Program-made: the position numbers and the translations under genes
The notes under the pieces: model-generated
What the model was told of the DNA's origin: nothing
Databases searched by the model: none
Seen by the model: only the letters and a program-made list of their open reading frames with translations
DNA from: Candidatus Woesearchaeota archaeon
GTDB taxonomy: Archaea; Nanobdellota; Nanobdellia; Woesearchaeales; B29-G15
DNA length: 5,804 bases
Reading direction: 5' to 3'
Assembly (NCBI GenBank): GCA_003650585.1
Contig: QMQS01000062.1
Span: forward strand, 1-5,804
Part shown: positions 1 to 5,355 of the stretch, one piece after another
Position numbering within the stretch: the first letter of the stretch is position 1
Layout: each line of letters begins with the position of its first letter

Positions 1-3000
1 AATTCGAGTGGAAAGAGCCGAGCAAGTTTGAAGATACTCACACCAAAAGAGCCAGGCAATTATCTGTTTGGTATACTGATATTGCCACTTGGGGCATCGA
101 TAAGAGAAGGCATTGACCCCTCTGCACTGGCAAGGGAGCTTGTGATAACCCCTGTTGAGATTAAACTTGATTCAGTGAATGTGAGCGGCTTTGTTAAAAA
201 TCTTGCAGGTGAGCCAGTGCCGAATGCATTAATCAAGATTGGAAAAGCAGAGACATTCACGGATCAGAATGGAGCGTTTGCATTTGAGATACCCAAAGGC
301 AAGAAGAAAGTGTTTGTTGAAAAGAAGTTGGGCGAGCTCAGGCACTTCATGAAGACAACAAGGATAAACTTCAATGAGAGCAAGGTGGTTAACATTACAC
401 TCTACCAGGTAGTACTGAGTGGGGAGTTGCAACAGAAGGTGTTCAACATAACTTCACCTGGGTTTGACCTCTCAACTACCAAGCTAAGAATAGAGGTGCT
501 TGTAAACAACACTGGACCACAAGATTTGGTGAATTTCTCATTGATTGGCAAGGCAATGAGTGGTGAAGAGGAGCAGAGAGGGACTGTATATGCCAATAAT
601 GTTACTACAATACTACTCAGCAAACTATATGCTGGGTTTGAAGATGGGGATTACAGGTTAAAGATTGTCATGGAGCAGGATAACCCATGGAATGCTGACA
701 GCTACATCACAGTGGATGGTACGCCTGTCAACGCTACGGTTGGTGCGATACTTGAGAAGGAATACACTGTAGAAACATATGCCACCCCAGGTAATGGGCT
801 AGATGATGACAGTGATGGGCTTATTGATGAAGAGTTTGACAACAACAAGGACGATGACAACGATGGGAGGATAGATGAGGACCTGATGGGGATTGCCTAT
901 GTAGAGTGGTGTGGTAATGGGTTCTGTTCAGCTGAGGAGTTTGCAAGTGGTAGTTGCTTTGAGGATTGTGCTGTTGGCGATGTCTGTGGTGATGGCTTCT
1001 GTAGTGAGAGTGAACTCTACAACTGCTATGAAGATTGTGCCGACATAACTGGAACATGCGACAACCAGGGCGAGTGTAACGAGGACGGCACTTTCTGTAA
1101 TTCATTTGGGCTCAGAGAACCAGCTGATTGGTGCCAGACACCATGCAATGAAGACAACTGTTGGGCTTGCACACTAGAGAAGTGTGAAGCAGTTGGTTGT
1201 ACCATAGGTGAGGATGACCAAGGTAATAGCTTCTGCTTCAAATATGTGGAGTGTAGCGCGGATGACTGTTGGGCATGCGATACAGAGGCAAACTGTACTG
1301 CCACAGGGCTGTGTGAATGGCACACAGATGAGTGGGGAGGTTGGTGTGAGAGACCATGGAATTGTACCTACGAATGCATGGCATGTGGTACCGAACAAGA
1401 CTGCTTGAATTCACCTGCCACGATGCACAACACCAGTTGTAGATGGGTAGAGGATGAGTGGGGAGGTTGGTGTGAGTGGAATTTCAGCTTCTTGCCTCCC
1501 AAGGCAGGCGGGGCTGGTATAATTGGTAATGTGTGGTTGGCACCCCTTAACACAACACCAGATATCAATGCCACGGCAGATTGGAACTGTTGGTCAGGTA
1601 ACTGCGGTAGTGGACTAGATGCAGGGGACTACTTTATCATGGTAGACATGGGCACCACCAATGTGAGCGTTAGGGTTAATGGAACAGAAATCTACAAAAT
1701 TAACAACTTTGATGGGTATTGGCGAGTCTTTGCCTCACCAACACCTTATCACTTTGATAACGGTACCTATGATATAGAGATTGTAGACCTTATTGGACCT
1801 GATCATCTTGTATGGCATATCGGGTTTGGTGTCGTTCCCACACCACCACTTAGAGCAGACTTGGATTTAGTGAACCAAGAGCTTGGTATAACAGACAACT
1901 CCACACACTTTGAGTTTACAATTGCAGTTGAAAACCTGAGTGTGTCACCAATATGCGGTGGACAGCTAGATGCCTTGGAGGACTTTGAGATGTGGTATGT
2001 GCAACTTGACTCCATACCGGGTGAAGGGTGCAACTTGGGGGAAGTTTGTACTGGTAAAGAGGATTACGAACTAGGATTAGAGAGCAATGCGACTGGTGCG
2101 ATTGAAACATACTTTGAATTCTGGAATGGCACAGGGCTTGAGGAAGACAAAGGTGTGACAGTAAAGAGATTAGTGAATTGTAGCCAGAACTGGATTAAGC
2201 TTTGGGTGGAGCTAAATGCAGTGAATGCGAGTCCGTGTGAGCAAGTTGTGGTGAGATTTGTGACAAGTTATGAGGATAATGGAATGGAAAATGTTATGAG
2301 GACAGTTGATGATAATACCTATACTGTTAGTGGTGACTGCGGCACTAGTAATGCCTCGCTCTCAGGAACAGTGAACGGCTCTTATGTTATTAATGCGAGT
2401 GTTAGTTTGTACCTAAATGGTGACCAAGTCGCTACAACACTCACTAATGATTTTGGCCAGTATTCATTCCAGGGGTTGCAACCAGGGGTCTATGAGGTAT
2501 CTGTAATAATGCCAGAGGGTACACTCTTTACTGGAATGGAGGTTATTGTGAACAATTTCAATATAACTGGTGATGAAGTAATGAATGTGTTCGTACCTCA
2601 TGTTTTCGCAATGCCTTATATAAATGGTTTCCCAGCTGTGGAGGGAGCGGTTCAGGTTGGTGTGAACATGAGTGCAAACTTTAGTGTAAGAATTAATAAC
2701 ACAGAGGCATATACTGTTAATGCAACTCTGGAGTTTAATGCAACTGATGTTGGAGATGCCTTTTATAACACACAGAGCACCTCTGTACTAGGGTTTGACA
2801 TTGGAGAGCTTGCTTATGAGTTTACACCCTCTCTGTTAGGGGTTGGAGTTTTGGGGTATGATTTGCTGATGGGTATACCCCTTGAAGGGGTTATTGCGGG
2901 ATCTCCAGCATTGATAAATGCATCACTGGAAGTGGAGTTGTCGAATGAGGTGCTGGTTAATGTGACCTTCGGCGAAAACATTAATTGTTCGGAGTATAAT

Positions 3001-3138
3001 GGAAATCAGGCAGGATGCTTGGATAATTCACCGCCGTGTGGTTGGTACAACTCTAGCCTTTGTGTTGACTGTAGGGTGTGTGAAAGCAATCCAGAGGAGC
3101 CGTACTGTGGTGTGGAAGAAACATGCCCAGCACCATAG
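1..3138 (+). CDS. Large secreted multidomain Cys-rich surface protein (5' partial)
   Basis: The frame is open from the left edge to the TAG at 3136-3138, giving at least 1045 residues. The TTG at 28 lies inside a beta-rich segment with no signal peptide, so the true start is probably off the window. Residues below count from nucleotide 1. About 59-117 is a carboxypeptidase-regulatory-like module (GEPVPNALIKIG, then a TDQNGAFAF turn). About 138-245 is a CARDB/Ig-like beta-sandwich. 264-295 is Asp-rich with two DDDxDGxIDE motifs. 304-491 carries 30 cysteines in tandem repeats. About 500-613 is another beta domain, and 617-778 a further beta-sandwich. About 783-866 is a second regulatory-like module (TNDFGQYSFQGLQPGVYEV). 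About 879-989 is CARDB-like, and 996-1042 is a Cys-rich tail. I count 46 cysteines and about 35 N-x-S/T sequons, as expected of an exported, disulfide-bonded, possibly glycosylated protein. No C-terminal membrane helix is present. Domain names come from pattern recognition; the ligand and exact role are unknown. Adhesion or an envelope structural role is inference. Confidence 0.5.
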   Translation, partial: NSSGKSRASLKILTPKEPGNYLFGILILPLGASIREGIDPSALARELVITPVEIKLDSVNVSGFVKNLAGEPVPNALIKIGKAETFTDQNGAFAFEIPKGKKKVFVEKKLGELRHFMKTTRINFNESKVVNITLYQVVLSGELQQKVFNITSPGFDLSTTKLRIEVLVNNTGPQDLVNFSLIGKAMSGEEEQRGTVYANNVTTILLSKLYAGFEDGDYRLKIVMEQDNPWNADSYITVDGTPVNATVGAILEKEYTVETYATPGNGLDDDSDGLIDEEFDNNKDDDNDGRIDEDLMGIAYVEWCGNGFCSAEEFASGSCFEDCAVGDVCGDGFCSESELYNCYEDCADITGTCDNQGECNEDGTFCNSFGLREPADWCQTPCNEDNCWACTLEKCEAVGCTIGEDDQGNSFCFKYVECSADDCWACDTEANCTATGLCEWHTDEWGGWCERPWNCTYECMACGTEQDCLNSPATMHNTSCRWVEDEWGGWCEWNFSFLPPKAGGAGIIGNVWLAPLNTTPDINATADWNCWSGNCGSGLDAGDYFIMVDMGTTNVSVRVNGTEIYKINNFDGYWRVFASPTPYHFDNGTYDIEIVDLIGPDHLVWHIGFGVVPTPPLRADLDLVNQELGITDNSTHFEFTIAVENLSVSPICGGQLDALEDFEMWYVQLDSIPGEGCNLGEVCTGKEDYELGLESNATGAIETYFEFWNGTGLEEDKGVTVKRLVNCSQNWIKLWVELNAVNASPCEQVVVRFVTSYEDNGMENVMRTVDDNTYTVSGDCGTSNASLSGTVNGSYVINASVSLYLNGDQVATTLTNDFGQYSFQGLQPGVYEVSVIMPEGTLFTGMEVIVNNFNITGDEVMNVFVPHVFAMPYINGFPAVEGAVQVGVNMSANFSVRINNTEAYTVNATLEFNATDVGDAFYNTQSTSVLGFDIGELAYEFTPSLLGVGVLGYDLLMGIPLEGVIAGSPALINASLEVELSNEVLVNVTFGENINCSEYNGNQAGCLDNSPPCGWYNSSLCVDCRVCESNPEEPYCGVEETCPAP
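802..882 (+). repeat. Asp-rich duplicated motif, probable metal-binding loops
   Basis: Inside the large surface protein, an 11-residue motif occurs twice, at 802-834 (DDDSDGLIDEE) and 850-882 (DDDNDGRIDED), 16 residues apart. Alternating Asp residues followed by Gly and a distal acidic pair resemble calcium-binding loops of thrombospondin type 3 or dockerin kind. They also resemble the DGxDNDxDGxxDE repeats of the MopE-like metal-binding family. The usual MopE cysteine is absent. Metal binding is inferred; the metal is unknown. Confidence 0.5.
910..1038 (+). repeat. Two tandem CGNGFC-type Cys-rich repeats
   Basis: Two copies of a four-cysteine module lie side by side: C-GNGF-C-x9-C-FED-C at 910-969 and C-GDGF-C-x7-C-YED-C at 985-1038. 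The pattern (CGNGxC, acidic residues, then C-x-E/P-D-C) is a known recurring element in secreted archaeal and bacterial proteins, usually written CGNGVCxxGExCxxCPxDC. The first copy directly follows the Asp-rich motif, separated by nine residues. The two copies differ at many codons, so the duplication is not recent. Confidence 0.5.
1144..1473 (+). repeat. Three tandem six-cysteine modules with CWAC and DEWGGWC signatures
   Basis: Three consecutive modules each contain six cysteines. Module 1 (1144-1236) has spacings 4-2-4-4-11, module 2 (1252-1347) 4-2-5-5-10, and module 3 (1363-1473) 3-2-5-11-10. Shared landmarks are C-W/M-A-C near the start, an x-E-x-C step, C-x-W in modules 2 and 3, and the ending DEWGGWC in modules 2 and 3 (module 1 has a related EDDQGNSFC). 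The layout recalls plexin/PSI-like disulfide knots, but I cannot assign a named family. An even cysteine count per module suggests each folds with three internal disulfides. Confidence 0.5.
1327..1476 (+). repeat. 24-nt perfect direct repeat, copies 126 nt apart
   Basis: The stretches 1327-1350 and 1453-1476 are identical over 24 nucleotides and both read in frame as DEWGGWCE. The flanking bases differ (a/g before, a/t after). The 126-nt period equals 42 codons, so this is the C-terminal edge of Cys modules 2 and 3. Eight identical codons in a row, while the rest of the modules has diverged, point to recent gene conversion, recombination or strong constraint. Confidence 0.5.
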
Positions 3139-3146
3139 GGAGGTGA
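3138..3146 (+). promoter_or_regulatory. Strong Shine-Dalgarno site for the second surface gene
   Basis: GGGAGGTGA at 3138-3146 matches the archaeal 16S 3'-end complement (GGAGGTGATC) over eight bases and ends six nucleotides before the ATG at 3153. It begins on the last base of the upstream TAG. With only 14 nt between the genes and no room for a promoter, this supports one transcript for both surface genes and independent, efficient initiation of the second. Confidence 0.5.
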
Positions 3147-3152
3147 AAGAAG

Positions 3153-4466
3153 ATGAGAAACCCAATATTGCTTGTGATTATCTTCATGCTATCAATTGCA
3201 GTTGCAGATGCCGCAACACTAACATGCCAGCAGATAACATCCTCTACCATAGATTTAGCCCAATTCTCTACTACAACAATAGAGATTCAATGTAGTGCTA
3301 GCGGCGGTTCAGTTACCAACATTCAAATTAGCCCTAATCCAGACCCTGGCACTGGATTGAGTATTGTTAACACAAAAACAATGCCTTCTACACTCAGTGA
3401 CCAGGAATCTGGTACTGCTAAGTGGAGTGTTACTGGCGAGACACCTAATACCTATACCATTAGTTATACGCTTATCTCTGATGGTACAGAATCGTGGAGT
3501 GGTGCTGACACCACAATCGTTGAGGTAACTGCTATTGCTAAGCTCACAGTTGAGTATGTGCATCCTCCTGCAACCTATGCCGAAGGAGAAACCCTTGATG
3601 TGAAGATTACCAACATCGGCGGTACAACTGCCAACAACATTAAACTCCAACTCAACAGCAACCCCAAAGTGGATTATCCAACAACAATTGATGCAGGTAG
3701 CTCTGCAAGTTATTCTTGGACCGCTGAAACAGGTTTTGATCAAGGAGGTAACTACACCACAAAGGTGTTTATCGGAGATGTGCTTCAGGATTCTGCTACT
3801 GTTGAGGTTGAATCCCCTGAAACTACCACTACCACCACAACCACCACAGGCGGTACCACAACCACTATATCAGGTGGCGGTGGAGGTGCTGGAGGGGGTA
3901 TTTCAGCACCACCAACTACTACTGCCCCAACAACTGTCGGGGAATATAGAATGACCAAAACCCAACACAAATTCTCACTGAAGAAGCATGATAAGGTATC
4001 CTTCTCTGTAGAGAATGAGAATCACACTGCTGAATTGGTTAAGATTACAAAGAGTGATGTTACATTAGAGATTTCCTCAACTCCGTTTAATGTTACAGTT
4101 AGGGTGGGAAAAGCAACCAAGGTGGATGTGAATAATGATAACACTCTTGACCTTGAGATAGAGGTTTTGAGCATAACAAATGTCTCAGGAGAGTATGTTG
4201 CCAATATGAGTTTTACTCTCATTGAAGAGGAGCTTGCTCCACCTAGTGAAGAGAAGGAACAGCCCGCAGAGGCACCAGTGGTTGGGGAAGAAGTCAAGGA
4301 AGTCGAAGGAGAGGAGCAGCCTGTAGAGGCACCAGAAGCACCAGGGGAGCAAGAGCAACCCCCAGCAAGACGCTCATTGCTTCCAATAATCCTAGTATCG
4401 ATTGCGGTTGTTGCAGTGCTCTTAATTGGGCTAAAGATATTCATCCAACACAGAAGAGGCTATTAA
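3153..4466 (+). CDS. Membrane-anchored surface protein with Thr/Gly stalk
   Basis: This is a complete 437-residue protein; the ATG is fixed by the Shine-Dalgarno site just upstream. Residues 1-20 form a signal peptide (MRNP, hydrophobic core, cleavage likely after ADA-20). About 21-128 is a beta-rich domain with C25 and C47 as the only cysteines of the mature chain, a likely disulfide. About 130-220 is a CARDB-like beta-sandwich (LTVEYVHPP, then DVKITNIGGTTANNIKL). 224-261 is a Thr/Gly linker. About 265-358 is a small beta domain with VTLEISSTPFNVTVRVGKATKVDVNNDN followed by TLDLEIEVLSI in sense, a type I recognise as recurring in archaeal surface proteins. 359-405 is an acidic Pro/Glu stalk. 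409-431 is a transmembrane helix followed by HRRGY, giving N-outside topology. There is no PGF-type sorting motif. It shares an operon with the large Cys-rich protein, so it may anchor or present that protein. This is inferred; no enzymatic motif is visible. Confidence 0.9.
   Translation: MRNPILLVIIFMLSIAVADAATLTCQQITSSTIDLAQFSTTTIEIQCSASGGSVTNIQISPNPDPGTGLSIVNTKTMPSTLSDQESGTAKWSVTGETPNTYTISYTLISDGTESWSGADTTIVEVTAIAKLTVEYVHPPATYAEGETLDVKITNIGGTTANNIKLQLNSNPKVDYPTTIDAGSSASYSWTAETGFDQGGNYTTKVFIGDVLQDSATVEVESPETTTTTTTTTGGTTTTISGGGGGAGGGISAPPTTTAPTTVGEYRMTKTQHKFSLKKHDKVSFSVENENHTAELVKITKSDVTLEISSTPFNVTVRVGKATKVDVNNDNTLDLEIEVLSITNVSGEYVANMSFTLIEEELAPPSEEKEQPAEAPVVGEEVKEVEGEEQPVEAPEAPGEQEQPPARRSLLPIILVSIAVVAVLLIGLKIFIQHRRGY
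3822..3935 (+). other. Thr/Gly-rich low-complexity linker in the anchored surface protein
   Basis: Residues 224-261 consist of nine Thr, GG, four Thr, a Gly-rich run interrupted by one Ala, and a Pro/Thr end. Thr codons mix act, acc and aca and Gly codons mix ggt, ggc, gga and ggg, so the tract is not a simple DNA microsatellite and is likely kept by protein-level selection. It is probably a flexible extended stalk between two beta domains and a candidate for O-glycosylation. Confidence 0.85.
4463..4466. other. Tail-to-tail stop codon overlap (TTAA)
   Basis: The plus-strand surface gene ends with TAA at 4464-4466 and the minus-strand AMMECR1 gene ends with TAA at 4463-4465. Both stops lie in the palindrome TTAA, so the two convergent genes overlap by four bases and have no intergenic space for terminators. 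Confidence 0.9.
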
Positions 4467-5035
4467 CTCTTACTTTCTTTTCTTTCAGAGAAAACCAGGG
4501 CTTCAAAGCTGTATACCTTTGCCCCTGGCTCTTTCCAACACCCTGGCCGAAGCCCTGCTTTCAGGCACAGATTCTCTAAGAATTCTTCTGGGCTCCAGTT
4601 GTATTCAGTAGCCACCTGTGGTAGTAGTAATCCAGAATTCCAGCCGAGTTCTATTATTAAACCGTGCTTACCGATGGTTATGGCTTTTGGGTAATCCTTA
4701 GGATCATTTACTCTTATAAGTTGGGGCTGGGTTAATACAGACACCTCAACCTCAATATCTTCCAATTCCTCCTCTTTGAGAGATGGGAACCTTGGGTCTT
4801 GAAATGCAGCCGCAATTGCAGCTTTCATAATGCCCTGCCACAGAGGGTATATTGGTAAGGGATAGCCAATGCACCCCCTCAATGCACCCCGCTTTGTGAG
4901 GGTCACAAAGCACCCACGCTTTTCATTAAACCTTTCCCTATACTCTGCAATATCTACTTGCTTGCCAGAAAAATGTGCCACAATGGTTTCCCTGGCGAGG
5001 CGTACCAGGAGTTCGCCATCCTTGGAAGAAATCAT
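4463..5035 (-). CDS. AMMECR1-family protein
   Basis: This is a complete 190-residue protein, close to the usual archaeal length of the family (PF01871/TIGR00296, for example Pyrococcus PH0010). The signature LRGCIG lies at residues 52-57 within GCFVTLTKRGALRGCIGYP (41-59). Further family blocks are AAAFQDPRFP at 75-84, EVEVSVLTQP at 95-104, HGLIIELGWNSGLLLPQVA at 124-142, and a W-SPEEFLENLCLKAGL block near 147-162. The end (SFEALVF) is also typical; only the last eight residues (SERKESKS) are a charged tail. The N-terminus (GELLVRLARETI) aligns with family starts, supporting the ATG at 5035. No Shine-Dalgarno sequence is seen before it; translation probably couples to rpoL through the ATGA overlap. 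The molecular function of the family is not established; a link to the Memo-like family is known in other genomes, but no such gene is in view. Confidence 0.95.
   Translation of the reverse strand: MISSKDGELLVRLARETIVAHFSGKQVDIAEYRERFNEKRGCFVTLTKRGALRGCIGYPLPIYPLWQGIMKAAIAAAFQDPRFPSLKEEELEDIEVEVSVLTQPQLIRVNDPKDYPKAITIGKHGLIIELGWNSGLLLPQVATEYNWSPEEFLENLCLKAGLRPGCWKEPGAKVYSFEALVFSERKESKS
4467..4486 (+). terminator. Possible pyrimidine-rich transcription terminator for the surface operon
   Basis: Just past the plus-strand stop lies a run that is all C and T apart from one A at 4472, with TTT and TTTT clusters at 4474-4481 and TTT at 4483-4485. Archaeal RNA polymerase terminates at U-rich tracts, so this is a plausible 3' end for the surface operon. 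The same bases encode the Lys/Glu/Ser-rich tail of the AMMECR1 protein on the other strand, which could explain the composition by itself. No hairpin is evident. Confidence 0.3.
5032..5035 (-). promoter_or_regulatory. ATGA stop-start overlap coupling rpoL and AMMECR1
   Basis: Read on the minus strand, the four bases are ATGA: the TGA stop of rpoL (5034-5032) overlaps the ATG start of the AMMECR1 gene (5035-5033). The upstream bases are A-rich and lack a Shine-Dalgarno match, so re-initiation by ribosomes finishing rpoL is the likely route to expression. Confidence 0.85.
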
Positions 5036-5307
5036 TTTTTGATATTTTTGAATGCAGAGATAAAACTCTTGTTCCTCTTTCTGAGACGCTCAATTGCTTT
5101 GATTATGGCGTCTCGAGGGGTACCTTGCTTGGTTTTGACAATCATCTCTGGAATGCCTATAAGGGGATGGGCTATGTTGTAAGTGGCGTATTCAACATTA
5201 CTGTCCTTAATGAGTTCGTTCTTGAGGGCATTGCAAAGTGTATGCCCTTCACCCTTTATCTCAAACCTCAAAAGCTTCTTTTTGTCTTCAAGAATCTTGA
5301 GTTCCAT
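5032..5307 (-). CDS. rpoL: DNA-directed RNA polymerase subunit L
   Basis: This 91-residue protein is the archaeal counterpart of eukaryotic Rpb11/AC19, which pairs with subunit D to form the alpha-like assembly platform of RNA polymerase. Visible family features are the N-terminal strand (MELKILEDKKKLLRFEI), the GEGHTLCNALKNEL block at 19-32 (commonly EDHTLxNLLRxEL), the VEYATYNIAHPLIG block at 38-51, and the C-terminal helix containing DAIIKAIERLRKR. Length matches the family. A TTG at 5322-5320 would add five residues (MCVVG). I prefer the ATG at 5307 because the TATA box centred near 5342 predicts a transcript start close to 5316, downstream of that TTG, and because family members start at this strand. 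It lies 48 nt downstream of the preceding gene and overlaps the AMMECR1 gene. Confidence 0.95.
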   Translation of the reverse strand: MELKILEDKKKLLRFEIKGEGHTLCNALKNELIKDSNVEYATYNIAHPLIGIPEMIVKTKQGTPRDAIIKAIERLRKRNKSFISAFKNIKK

Positions 5308-5337
5308 TCCCACCACGCACAATAAGGGGAGTGGCTT

Positions 5338-5346
5338 TATTTAAAA
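5338..5346 (-). promoter_or_regulatory. Archaeal TATA box for rpoL-AMMECR1
   Basis: The minus strand reads TTTTAAATA at 5346-5338, preceded by the purine-rich AGAAAACC, a plausible BRE. It lies in the only sizeable gap of the window (5308-5355). A start about 25-27 nt from its centre falls near 5316, leaving a leader of roughly 9 nt before the ATG. The leader contains GTGGTGGGA directly before the ATG, with a weak GGTG Shine-Dalgarno match. The mRNA is therefore nearly leaderless. Confidence 0.65.
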
Positions 5347-5355
5347 GGTTTTCTG

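Noticed and set aside
1..5. AATTC at the left edge as a cloning junction
   Set aside because: It could be the remnant of an EcoRI site, but the coding frame gives no sign of a chimera and five bases are easily chance.
28..30. TTG as the start of the large surface protein
   Set aside because: The frame stays open to the edge, no signal peptide follows the TTG, and no Shine-Dalgarno sequence precedes it, so the window most likely begins inside the gene.
2999..3295. 98-codon plus-strand frame bridging the two surface genes
   Set aside because: It overlaps two supported genes in another frame and has no start signal.
3309..3743. 144-codon minus-strand open frame inside the anchored surface gene
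   Set aside because: It mirrors a real coding frame, and its Cys/Ile/Thr-rich product has no plausible domain.
3822..3935. Thr/Gly tract as a DNA microsatellite or phase-variable repeat
   Set aside because: Synonymous codons are mixed throughout, so there is no perfect repeat unit suited to slippage.
4022..4444. 140-codon minus-strand open frame, rich in Ser, Gly, Ala and Thr
   Set aside because: It is the antisense reading of the acidic Pro/Glu stalk; low-complexity composition follows from the opposite strand.
4374..4463. PGF-type (archaeosortase) C-terminal sorting signal
   Set aside because: The membrane helix is present, but no PGF-like tripeptide precedes it; the preceding region is Glu/Pro-rich and ends in PPARRS.
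4975..5325. 116-codon plus-strand open frame opposite rpoL and AMMECR1
   Set aside because: It lies wholly antisense to two well-recognised genes and its translation has no family features or ribosome binding site.
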